This document shows, piece after piece, positions 39,960-50,800 of a stretch of 64,000 bases of DNA; the stretch's first letter is position 1, and each line of letters starts with the position of its first letter. The notes beneath the pieces are model-generated. The model searched no databases. It was not told the origin of the DNA and was given only the letters and a program-made list of their open reading frames with translations. A program made the translations under genes and the position numbers. This DNA is from Opisthorchis felineus (Eukaryota > Platyhelminthes > Trematoda > Opisthorchiida > Opisthorchiidae). The DNA lies in assembly GCA_004794785.1 (NCBI GenBank), contig SJOL01007044.1, positions 571,729 to 635,728 of the forward strand, given 5' to 3'.

Positions 39960-41675
39960 CTGCATCCAAACATTGGATTTCCGATAGGACCGTGTCTTTG
40001 CTGGAGACCCGGCGATAGATTCCCCCTGGCCGCAAGCACAACTCCACCCGATGCCAGGTAAAACTGTGTCCGTGCAGACCGCGAAGCTTGGACCAGAAAG
40101 GCCGAAGAAACGGAAGATGCAAAGAATGCTGGAAACGTTCGCAGGCTGTTTCACTTGATTCGTCCGACTGGTCCTCGGAAACCTCTTTTCAGTGGAATTA
40201 TCAGAGACCCAAATGGTTCCCTGATACCTAGCAACGCAGAGTGTTTGGATCGCTGGGCACAGTACTTCCAGCAGCAATTCAGTTGGCCAACTGCTACCTC
40301 CAATCCAGAATTCTGGCCTTTAGCAGAAAGGTGGACCGTGAATCTGGAGCCGCCTACAGCCTCGGAAGTGTCCGAGTGTATTTCTCTACTCAAGCGTCAT
40401 CGTGCTGCTGGTCCTGACGAACTTCCACCTGCTCTTTTCAAAGATGGCGGTGGACTTCTCAGGCAGTGCCTGTCTAGCCTATTTGGGTCTATCTGGGAGA
40501 AATAGACCGTCCCAGACAACTGGGGTGAACCGATAGTGGTGCCCATTTTCAAAAAGGGTACTCGCAGTGAATGTAGCAACCACAGAGGTGTTAGTTTGAC
40601 TCCTGTTATGACAAGACTTCTGGCGTCACTGATTCTTCGTCGTCTCACGGTGGCGCGTGAAACCTTGACTCGTGAGAATCAAGCGGGATTTCGAAGGGTA
40701 GAGGCTGCGTTGACCACCTCTTCACACTCCGTCAGGTGTTACGGCAGCGCCATATGTACAGACGACCCACAATCTTGGTATTCCTTGACTTCAAGGGTGC
40801 GTTCGATTCTTTCGATCGCTCAGTGCTGTTAACTACACTTGCTCAACAGGGTATGCCCCAGAAGTTTGTGAACATAATCCCATTCCTATATTCACACTTC
40901 TGGACATGTATGGTGAGCTCTCCAAAAGCTTCTCTACAAAAAGTGGTGTCCGACAAAGGTACTCACTCCCTCCATTCTTGTTCAACTTCGTCATTAATGA
41001 AATACTAAGCCGAACGCTGCAAAGTTTTCAAAACCTCGGTGAGAACCTTATCGATCTGGAGTAAGCAGATGACATTGCCCTCATCTTTGAGGGCAAGACG
41101 TGGCGTGGCCTATGCTGACAGATGTGAAGCGTCTTCAGGTATTTGACCACCAATGCCTCAGAAGCGTTGCTGGTCATGGATGGCTTCAGCGGATTACTAA
41201 CGAGGTGATTAGAACACGGGTATTTGGTTGTGCGGCAGGTACTTCAATCGAGGAGAACATCCAGCATCACCGACTACGATGACTCGGCCATGTGCTACGC
41301 ATGCCGAAACACCGTCTACCGAGACAAGTGTTGTTCTCTGTGCCTCCTTCAGAATGGCGCAAACCGCGAGGTGGACAACGTATGACTTGGCAGAAAGGCG
41401 TGGAAGAGATCACGAAGAGTTTGGGTGTTGTTGGTGTTGTACGCCTTCCAGGATGGGGTCCCCGTGACCCCACCTGTGCTTGGCAGGAGACACTGCAAGA
41501 AATGGCGGCTAATCGATGTCAGTGGTGTTTGTACTGTAAGTTTCCTTCCAGATTGTCTGATTGAGCGCTTGGAGGTGTGGGCACCTGAGAATGCTTGATA
41601 GAAACCAGCACTTGGTTCCCTCCCTTACCCACTTTTTTTCTCTTCTTTCAATATAACCCGATGAGCTTTACGGTC
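39960..41675 (+). mobile_element. LINE family A remnant (non-LTR retrotransposon reverse transcriptase, broken)
   Basis: This is the 3' part of a non-LTR retrotransposon. HWISDRTVSLLETRR at about 39970 begins the linker upstream of the reverse transcriptase. [47 protein letters not shown] and NHRGVSLTPVMTRLLASLIL follow in one frame. FLDFKGAFDSFDR is the Asp motif of the catalytic palm. The C-terminal part reads VFDHQCLRSVAGHGW, then HHRLRWLGHVLRMPKHRLPR and LPGWGPRDPTCAW. The breaks are GAG to TAG at 40504, a frameshift near 40700 between QAGFRR and GRGCVDH, a stop codon in place of the Tyr of YADD at 41062-41064, and loss of roughly 140 codons near 41095-41120. It cannot encode an active enzyme. 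Many trematode genomes carry close relatives. The 5' end, with any endonuclease domain, is absent. Confidence 0.88.
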
Positions 41676-41678
41676 GTA

Positions 41679-41706
41679 CGGCAGTGAAGCATCAGTGTCA
41701 ACACTG
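41679..41706 (+). repeat. Short repeat just after the LINE A tail
   Basis: The 28 bases from CGGCAGTGAAGCATC to AACACTG match, in inverted orientation, 48034-48062 with few differences. It directly follows the end of the family A LINE. Confidence 0.5.
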
Positions 41707-42187
41707 ATTTTGCTGTCTTTCGTCCGACACCGACATCAACAATGGTTAGTTCACGCGTCCATTGAAGTAAAAATGGCCGGATGAAACCGGGACCTTCGGG
41801 ATTCGACCACATTTCAGCCATATGGAGCGTCATGGGTCTAAAACGTTTGATAGACACATTTCTTTCACACTATACGATCATTTTGAGTATTTCCGACGGA
41901 AATTAACGCCACTTTAAAGAGTCAATTATGGGACAATCACCAAAATGATATCGACAGACATCCGGAGAGGATAAGCTAGGATAGTGGTCATCGTAATGGA
42001 TAACCCTTTGTAAGGAGGATTAATCTCCTTCAAAGTCACTTGAAACCTCGTGAAAAGGATCACGCTAGATAACCTGAAGCAATTTCATCCAGCGTCAGTT
42101 AATACATGCCACCCATCTCACCTTATTTAGTTTCCCATCTTTCCGTTACTAGTCAAACTTTTCACTAGAAATAATAATAATACAACC

Positions 42188-42363
42188 GTTCAGCTGTGCA
42201 CCCTTTTGGCGCATTGCTGCCATGCCACCGAAGGAAGCACGGGAGCTGAGATACTGCCAGGTTGCTCAAACCTAGACAGGATCAGTCGATACGCAGAGGT
42301 TGGATTCGGACCAAGGACATTCGGGTCAGTAAATTCGCCCCTGACCCCTGGGCTATCTCGAAC
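42188..42363 (-). mobile_element. tRNA-derived SINE (family T), copy 1
   Basis: Read on the minus strand this starts with a tRNA-like head. An A box-like TAGCCCAGGGGTCAGG is followed by a B box-like GGTCCGAATCC. The tail shared by the family follows: a CCTGTCTAGG block, a GGCAGTATCTCAGCTC block, a GTGCTTCC block, and an end resembling CAGCTGAAC. It is diverged but nearly full length, and it is the only family T copy outside the FTSJ3/SPB1 gene. Confidence 0.75.
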
Positions 42364-44067
42364 TCAGTGAAACTTTTCTACTCATCGGTCCAAATTTTCA
42401 TCGCAGTATGAATGGACTCATTTTTTCTATGTTGACTGTGTTTTGATTTTCGAGTTCAATATCTAGTGTCACGCAATATAATTTGATACGACCATCGAAA
42501 TGATAGAGGATGACTGCAGGACGTTTGCTCTGCTTTACAGTTGGACGATACTCAATGGGTGCGAAACACACGTTCCTTGGTCTGTGCAACGCGCCAAGAA
42601 GCTAGCTAAACAATGGCGTGAAGGTGACAAACGAGCACCATCGCTTATCTGCGTGTGTAATTTCAATAGAGGTATTCACATACATCAGACAGAACAGTCA
42701 AATATAAAGCTACCAAGCGAAGCAGACTTTTTGTTCACTGAAGGATAACCTGGATAAGTGAAGCAGTAAATAAGACTTAAGAGATGGGCAACAGGCATTG
42801 ACCTCAGACTCATCAGCAAACTCTGTAGTCTTTAGCTAAGATGAGACGGAGCACAACCCATTCGCAGACCCTGTAAATTCCCACTACTACCAAAAGTCGA
42901 GAAAGAGCACAAGTGTAATTCAGCTGCGTTCCAACCCAGATACGACTCGTCCTCCTCTCATCCATGCTGGGCGGAGATTCCGTTAAGTAGTGCACCAACC
43001 GACCTTGTGCTCATTTCAAGAAGTGAAGAAGTCTTATCCCCACAGTTCAAAAGTAACGGCGAAGCCCATGGGACCCCAACCTAAAAGCTCGCTTACTCTA
43101 ATGCACAACCGCACACCTGCTTCTCCAAAACGAACAAGCTTATCATCCGTAATTGGTGCTTCTTAGATGATCTACTAGTTGGCTTTTTGTTATCATGGGA
43201 ATTACAATAGCAGAGCGATATCACCTCGGACGTTTGGAAGCATATAGGTGCCGTGATAATGTCGCAACCATACACAGGTCAAAAGTATCTTGCATCTAAA
43301 CGGGATGCGGCACAACTGACTTTCAGCGATGCACTTCTTGGCTGGTGATCAGGCGTTTACCTGCTTTTGAACTGATGGTCTCTCAGAATGTCCATGTTTT
43401 TATTTTATTTTATAAGACTGCCTGTGTAACGGTGGATACTACTGATGAGGCATGCGAGTAGTATGTTTTCTCGTAACTCCGCCTTGATCTAATGTAAGGT
43501 GGGATTTGTTGCGGAATTTGTGGAAACTGCTTTGCAGTTTTCGTTTACAACCGCGTGGTAGTCACTGAATGTCCAGGAGAGTTCAAGAAGACGCGTTCAA
43601 AAAGACGGATATTCAGTTTTTAAAAACAACGTTCAAATGAGAGTTTGACTTTACTGTGCAATAGTCCAACTGTTTAGTTGGCGTTTTCTAATAAACAACT
43701 CCGCAGCGGAGGGCTTTCCTCCTTACACCTGTTGTTTGCGGGTAGTGAAGCTGGTGTCTGCCATGCATGGCCCAGCATTCAACAATTAAGCGGAAAGTCG
43801 TGAGTCTGAATCGGTTGTCGGCTTTTCAGCAAACATTCATTAGTCACCGCATTGATCCAGTAAATCGCCCCCGGAGGTCAGTCTGAAAGCTGAACTCTTA
43901 GCTTATAGTGAAATATCGATGTGACTATTCACGGGGATTTTGACCCATTTTATGCTCGCATAACCAGTAACTGTACATTTTCCTCCGTCTTCGGTTTGCT
44001 TTCACTATTCAATCCCCGAATCCGCAACTGATTCTTGTGGAACGCTAAGAAATCGCCATGCCTAAAG
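42364..44067. other. No gene recognised
   Basis: Frames are short. A stretch near 42510-42600 encodes GLCNAP, which recalls Gypsy-type reverse transcriptases, but nothing around it supports that. Confidence 0.55.
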
Positions 44068-44073
44068 TTTAAT
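44068..44073 (-). promoter_or_regulatory. Possible polyadenylation signal ATTAAA for FTSJ3/SPB1
   Basis: ATTAAA on the minus strand lies about 565 bases downstream of the stop codon. No AATAAA occurs between the stop codon and about 43.41 kb, where an AT-rich run contains two. If this signal is used, the hammerhead repeat at 44121-44421 would lie in the 3' UTR. Transcript evidence is absent, so this is only a candidate. Confidence 0.2.
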
Positions 44074-44158
44074 CAATACACATTCACGGGTGAACAGTAA
44101 AGAGTACCACTGACAGACGTAATACACTACTCATGAAGTTATTGAAAACTCTTCGACA

Positions 44159-44201
44159 ACCCACAACCGGTTTCGCCCTTCTTGGGGCTCATCAGGTAGG
44201 C
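44159..44201 (-). ncRNA. Minimal hammerhead ribozyme, family P copy 2, all helices paired
   Basis: This is the best hammerhead in the window. The core is CTGATGA (plus 44189-44195) and GAAA (plus 44171-44174). Stem II GCCC/GGGC pairs fully with a six-base loop. Stem III is minimal, with A-C and G-T pairs and a two-base loop, followed by the triplet GTT, which fits the NUH rule. Stem I arms GCCTAC and GTGGGT pair over six bases with two G-U pairs. Cleavage would leave a product that begins GTGGGTTGTCGAAG. Very short stem III is the known form in Penelope-like elements, where activity is weak or needs a dimer. Confidence 0.78.
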
Positions 44202-44261
44202 GCAGTCCCCGAGTTTCCATCAACCTTATGTTCTACTTGAACCCAAATTGCACGAAATTAG

Positions 44262-44421
44262 CGAAATACACTTATATGCATACCACTTAGGTTTTGACGG
44301 GAGACTCACCTGGAACCCAGCTGAATCTCTCGTTTATATTTTTTACGCTTGAAAAACATCAGCTGGGTTCCAGGTGCGCGTCCCATCAAAACCAAATTAG
44401 TATGCAAACGAGTGTATTTCG
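44262..44421. repeat. 62-bp imperfect inverted repeat near the FTSJ3/SPB1 3' end
   Basis: The arms are 44262-44323 and 44360-44421 with a 36-bp spacer. The inner 17 bases (CAGCTGGGTTCCAGGTG) pair perfectly, and about 52 of 62 positions pair overall by hand count. Outer ends read CGAAATACACT and AGTGTATTTCG. One arm also occurs alone at 51950-52010. It appears to be a tail-to-tail duplication of one part of the family P repeat. Confidence 0.85.
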
Positions 44422-44637
44422 ATAGTACCATTGACAGTTTTCAGAGTGGCTCCAGTGCTTTCGAAAACAACGAGTAGTAAACTTCAACATCATTGGTCTT
44501 TACGAACCGTCCATAAGGTAACTATAGACTGGAACGACAGAAAAGCAAGGCTGAATGATCCGGCTGTATTCAACGGTAACAGTGAAGTGCATAACTCATG
44601 GTCTATGTACAAAAAGCCCCTGCAAGTTAGCCTCCCG

Positions 44638-44893
44638 TCACTCACGACGACCACCCCTTCGCGGTTTATGTGCCAACAATCGAACAGGACGTCCAGTACG
44701 ACCGCCCCGCTGTCGTCCCTTCGCAGCACCACGGTCACGTGCACGGAGATCTGCTTTCATGCGTCGATCGACAATTTTCACTTTGGCCCCCCTGGGGGCC
44801 TTCGTAGTTTTGTTGCGTGCTCCACCCTTTGTGTTCACAATCAAATGCAACGGTCTGCGTTTTTTGTTCAGCAGACCGGCTTTTTTATACATC
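44638..44893 (-). CDS. FTSJ3: FTSJ3/SPB1 last exon: Spb1 C-terminal tail and stop codon
   Basis: The acceptor AG lies at 44894-44895, and the first exon base completes a Gln codon begun in the previous exon. The exon encodes about residues 488-571. It opens with MYKKAGLLNKKRRP, which matches the conserved YKKAG segment of the Spb1 C-terminal domain. It continues with VDRRMKADLRARDR, which matches the conserved VD-RMKKD-RA block near the C-terminus of orthologues. The end is very rich in Arg, Gly and Lys, as expected for a nucleolar RNA-binding tail. The stop codon TGA is at 44638-44640. Long open frames on the plus strand over the same bases are shadows of this exon. Confidence 0.95.
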
Positions 44894-47800
44894 CTGTTAA
44901 AAAACATAAACAAGGGTAAGGACAGAAGCAATCGATCCCAGTAACGATGTCGCAAAGTCAGAACGTGCCAGGAGAGGAAAAACTGCTCAACGGACTGGTA
45001 GAACCACGGGAGAGGTGCCCAAATTACAGATAAACTCAAACGAAGTCTGATCACAAATTCCATTTTTCGTGCACGGACCAAGCAACAATTTGGATGTTTT
45101 GACCGGGAATGAGGTCACCGACACTGACAGAAGTTTACTCAACTGCAAGAGTGAATGAAAACCTTTGAATCATCTAGTAACTTTTGGTCCAATAAAGCCA
45201 CCACAACCTTACCGTCTGTACAGACGCTCGTCAGTTTCCTAACTTGGATAGACATGAATGAAACGCACGCCTTTGTTAGCCGGATGCGTAATTTCGCTCC
45301 GGACAGCTAGTAACATCCACTTGGATGAACAAATATAATGTGTTCATATGTACCTAATTAAAGTCCAGATGCCGAGGAGGGAAAGGTAGAAAGTTGGCCA
45401 CAATCTGAGCCAAGTCCTGTAAAGGAAAACCAACATCTGCCGAAGTTACAGCACAGAACCGAATTTCTGACCAAAAACTTATCGTAAGTTTATACGCCCG
45501 AGTTAGTTCGCAAAGTTAGCCAGTGTTTTTTTTCAACCACCTACCAGCCTAGTGTCTCGTACGCAGGAAAACCAGACATAAAATCTTCGACTTTCTTAGA
45601 ACTGAAATACTCAGAAAACTATTAGTTGTTGTATGCCGTGACAGTGCCGAAATGCAGTTTATTGCTGAAAGAAAGCAGTAAGCCGCGTCCAGCCCGGGTA
45701 CACGAAAGGGACACAACCAGCTAAATGGTCAAAAGTTAAAGGACTTTCCCGTTGCTACCGTCATTCGATAAAAATCAGTCAGACAGACAAGTGGTGAGAT
45801 AGCTGGTCTGAAAATCAATCGGCAGCCCAATGCATTCACCTAAGAAAGAAAATGATTATTTCAATTTGATAAGACAAAAATACGTAATTGCCTTTCATCT
45901 GATTCAGCAATCAGCCTATTATCACTTGTACGACAGAGGGAGAGATCGAAAAGAATGAGACCAAAGCACATACACAAACATACAAGTGTAAAACGGCTTT
46001 GCAAAGTGAGCAGTGTGTTCAAGAAGCAAATAGAGTAGACTCGATCGGTAGTGGTACCTGCACTACGTAGGAATGGGTATTACGTAGGAACGTAAGGCGC
46101 GCTGAACGCAATTTAATCCAGAAAAGTGTCAAATATCCCTACTCTTATTTAATTCTGTCATACGTACATGCGGTGGTCGTTCCTTCGTGAGAAAGATGAC
46201 AAAGAAGAAACATGTCCCAAGCTTTCCGACAAGAGCCAATGAATATTTTGATTTCTTCTTCAGGCATTTTAAACAAATATTGTAAGCGTATGATGAAATC
46301 ATTCACTTTTACGGAAATATGGGTAGCAGGTAGTCAACAATCGTAGATCTGTGGCTGATGCACATGTTGGGATATCATTGTGGCGACCACGTACAGTGGG
46401 CGTCAGCCAACGTAATCTGTGCTGCCCAATCAAACTTGAAAAAGGATCATAAGAGAAGACACTTGAACGAGGAAGATACACGGTGTGCTCCTCCAGTGTC
46501 TTTAGTCTGTGCTGAAAACGTGTGCGAAATCCGATGATCCAACGATGTTAAACTGACAACCAAGTCAAATTCATTTACGCCTAATATGAATGGATGGCAT
46601 CCGAATCGGATTCGCCGGTCAGTAGTGGTTAAGCCACTGAACGCTTGCACATAGTACTAGAGTCGCAAACGGTTTGCATTGGGCTGAATGTGGTACCGTC
46701 GTTATCCTTTAAGTTCCACTCCCCCACTCCTCCACAGCGAAGGTAGTTGCATCCATCCATTCTGCAAAACAGTCAATCTGCTCCTCCGCGCCCATAATAT
46801 CAAATATTATCACAACGTTATTGCCTCTTATGATGAGGATTCAGCCATTCCGTAACCAGAGTATCTCCGGCACGATCCTGATGAGTCCAGTTTCTACAAG
46901 TGGCTAACAGGAAAATCCGTTGGTGCCACAAACTTGGTCCTCGTCAAAGCAGTGCTTGCTCCTAGGGTTTATCGCAGTGCTTGAGGGCTGTGTGCACGGT
47001 CACTCGTCTGCTACACATCTTTATTATTGGCTGTCTACAAAAGGGCGTTCTTCGATGATCACTTCTGCAGTGGGCTACGGAAGGTTGTGTAAGGTTAGTG
47101 TCCCAATATCAGTGGCTCGACTCATTGCTCAAGCTGAGCTCGTAATGTTTGTTTAGTGGGTGGTACGTAGCGAAGACTATGAAAATAAATCGAGCTCGAC
47201 GAAATCAGCTTCTATCCGGTTTGTTTGGGCAAATGCTTGCGGTGTACGTATTCTGCAACGATTATGACGAACAACACCACTTCTATCTTTCACCACGGCG
47301 TCATATTAATGTGATTGTGGGGTCGTGTAGCATTAGTGTATTATGATTTAAACCGGATTGCATCCGGTATACTGGAGGCCTACGCGGCAGCCATTAGGGT
47401 CACTCATTACCGCTCAACGTCGCTGCTTCGGTCAAGCGCTGCGATTGGACTCTGGTTAAACAAATTATGCAAACAACGATGACTTGAGGTGATTACAAAG
47501 TGGGTGTCTGTGGAAGAACCTGTACAATATTCAAAGCCTACTTACTGTTTAATTTGCTGCCACTTTTCAGCTTCCGGAACATCGTCAGAAATCCCCTCGG
47601 CTTTCTTACGAATTCGCTTCAGCCGCTTGGCCAATCGTGCTTTTTTCCGTGCCTTTGCTTCCTCGACCTTAGTCATGGAGCGCCCTTGGATAGGACGATC
47701 CAGAGAGACCTCCTCCTGCGTTAGGAAAAGCACCAAAATCGGGGATGGGTGAAGTGATACTTGCAGCAGATAGAACAGATAATAAAGGGAACGTCAGACA

Positions 47801-50800
47801 TATGACGTACCATTTCTTCAATCCCAAAAGGCTGAGCGCAGGTGAATACATTAATTGGTAAGCCAGTACAGCAATGCACATACAAAGGTATCAAAGCTAA
47901 ATACTTCAGAACCGATTCGACAAGACGGATAGCTGCAGCTGCATATCATCAAATTTCAGGTGTACAGTCGAGAAAATTGACCATTGCCCATCATCATCAA
48001 TCATCATCATCATCATCATCGACAGCATGACATCAGTGTTCAACACCGATGCTTCACTGCCGACCATTGCCCGATTACCAAACAATGGATGGTAGTTGTC
48101 TATTGACACAGAAACTACCTGCGTTTGCACAGGTGACTGTGGAAGCAGAGTGGAAAGAACATGGATTCAAAACGAGGTGATAACAGGGTTTGTAGGTAGA
48201 CCAAAGACCAGTTGGAGGAAGTTGTAAACGGGCAAAAAGACAATCCATCATCGAATGCCGAAATGTGTTAGAGTACAAAGGGGCAGTGACCAGCTCGCAT
48301 AACGCCCGAAAGCAAAATCTAACAAAAACCTGCCGCCCTGACCTGACGGTTGGGCTTAAGTGTTACAGTAATCCAGTAAGATGGATTGACTGGAAATTCA
48401 CCCACCAAGAAGCAACCATGCCAGGAAAGTCAAAGTGCAGCAGGTTGTTGTACCACGAGTCACTGGACTGCGAAACAGGCTGCAGGTAAAGTCGTACTGT
48501 CCTCAAGGACAAAAGTGAATGTACTAAGGTGTTTTCTCTTGATGACCAGAACTTCTATGTTTATGGAAGCAATGATGTTGGCCCCAACGGCAAAAGGAGG
48601 GTGTGGAAAAGTTGGCTCTGAAGGCTGAACACTCTGAACACCCAACGATTGACCATGGCCGCCAGCGAAATAGCTAATACGACCGTCAAAAAAATAAGTC
48701 CTACGAAGATTCCCGGTGACACAATAAACACACCTGCTGTGAACAGCAGCATGCGAACTCCGATTGTTACGTTTTACTCTCTGCGCCCCGCACAGCTAAG
48801 TAGGTCCACCTAGTTATCGGCTCCGAGCAGGGTAATCTAAGAAAATTCCAACACCCGTTGTACTTCGGTCAAGACCACTGAACCGAATGCTAGGTCTTAG
48901 GCTCGAGAAATGACCCGTGCAACTTCCAACTGCCTTGTAAGGCATTATAAGGCGAGGTACCTCAAACAAAACCACTACTCCGGCCAGGAAAACTTGGAAG
49001 TTACTTCCCACCACAGCACTAATGAAACCGACGGTTCGACTATATTTTCCTTTTTCAAATGGTTGTTCTTCTCATACATCTCATCGCTCTAGTAAGTCTC
49101 TCCTCCTAACCTGTGGTCGCCAACCTAGGAACAATAAAAGAGCTCTGCCTATAATCACTCGTTTCACAAACGATATTTAATGCCCGCACCGTTTTTCAGG
49201 ATGATCAACAGAATTCCGTCACCCATTCTCCATTTTCATTGAAAAGTGGCGTAAGGTGTACAACATAAACAAGGTAAAAAAACACGATGACCCCTTGCCA
49301 AAAGACTCAGACGAACTCTCATTGTCCACGCTTTGCTCTTCGGATACCCGGTGAAACTGAAGCCGTATCATAATGTCGATTAGGAGGGTATTCCTCTTTA
49401 AAGGCCAAAGACGCTCCGCTAGACTTGTGTGAAAAGCTTGTGAGCTTTGGAACCAACCCAGACCGGCAAAGTCCATTAGCAGAGGATGAAATGGTGTGAT
49501 TTGCTCGTGATTTCTGAGAATCTTTCAGAGAACTGCGGTAGGGATACCAACAAACACGAGTTCTGTCGCCACATTTCGACTATCCTATAGACGACAGAAA
49601 GCATATATGACAGCTTCAGTTGGCGAAATGAGTGCTCAAGTTGACGGTGAGCGCCGTCTTCGTAGTAGACTCGGGGTTCTCTCCCTGAGAACAGACAGAT
49701 CATTCAAGATATGCTTATTTCGAGCACCAACTCTTACCGTAAAAAGCATTTTGTAACCAGACATCCTCAAAATAACGACCGAACATGTGCGAATTTGGCT
49801 AACCATTTATCGATTGTGGTGTGTTTCAAACCGTCGTTTCTTTTCAAACAGGTATCCCTCGCTACAACCCTACTTGACCGTCCGTTTACCAACAGTGAAG
49901 TGAAGACTTGCCCCTCAGGTTGACACACCGTTTGCAAGAATCATCGAAAGTATCAAATCGAATTGTCGAAGCTGTCCTAAACAGCAGATGTGATAAAACG
50001 AGTGAAAACTAGAGGAAGATCGTTGAGTTACCATGACCATAGATTTTCAGTCTGCCCTTCCGAAAACACGAAGGCAACAAAGCTGTCAGTATATGAAACG
50101 CCCTCTGCCTCTCTTGTCAAAGAAAGCAAAAAACACTCCATCATGAAGACAGTCTGACGCCGCATGAAAATCCACCGAACGATGACTATCCCGAAGCCTG
50201 AAAAACGATCATGAGAAGTGGTGGGTGGAGAAAAAACTGGAAACGCGAGAGGCTTTCGCCGATCTACTTCAACCCATTCGAAAAGCTAGTACAAAAAGGT
50301 CTATGGTAAGCCAGCCAGTAAATCGGGTGAGGCAAAGTGATCCAAAGCAGACAGATCCATCGAGCCGCCAAGAAATTCTGAAGGGCAGTTTAGGTGGCCT
50401 TCCTCATTAACAACAGTACCAATATCACCGGCTTTTGTGTCGCGGAAAGGCAAAAGCCCAGTTCTGTCTCTGCTTCTCTGAAGTTGGTGAATAATTCAAA
50501 CTTCATAATCTCGCTCGTCAGAACAGCGTGTTGAATAAATGGCAGTATTCAACTGCCGCTCTTATTTGCGATACCGGAAAAGAGTGCAAAAGCTATAAAA
50601 AAATCACCACCGCCACGTTGCTCAAACCTAGACAGGAGCATTCGAGATGCCGAACTTGGACTCGAACCTCGAACCTTCCGGTTAGTAAGTCGGTATCCTA
50701 GCCAGTAAGCCATCTCGAGCCATGACCCAGATAGTTGCAATGAACTAGTCCAGATGGAGAAAACTGTTACCACTAAGTACGCTCAGTTTTGAATAAAAGC

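Larger units (their letters stand above)
44121..44421 (-). repeat. Hammerhead-bearing dispersed repeat (family P), copy 2, with inverted duplication
   Basis: This is the largest family P copy. Read on the minus strand it runs from the inverted repeat (44421-44262) through the hammerhead (44201-44159) to ATGAGTAGTGTATT (near 44121). It begins 217 bp downstream of the FTSJ3/SPB1 stop codon, in the sense direction of that gene. Parts on both sides of the hammerhead recur in the insertion at 51810-52010, where they sit in the opposite relative order, as expected for units that circularise or repeat in tandem. Confidence 0.75.

Noticed and set aside
39885..40648. Minus-strand frames of 130, 80 and 83 codons
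   Set aside because: They are antisense to the family A LINE reverse transcriptase.
42500..42748. GLCNAP in a reading frame, as in Gypsy-type reverse transcriptases
   Set aside because: Six residues only. The expected flanking motifs are absent and the frame has stops.
44431..44944. Plus-strand open frames of 162 and 129 codons
   Set aside because: They are shadows of the GC-rich last exon of FTSJ3/SPB1.
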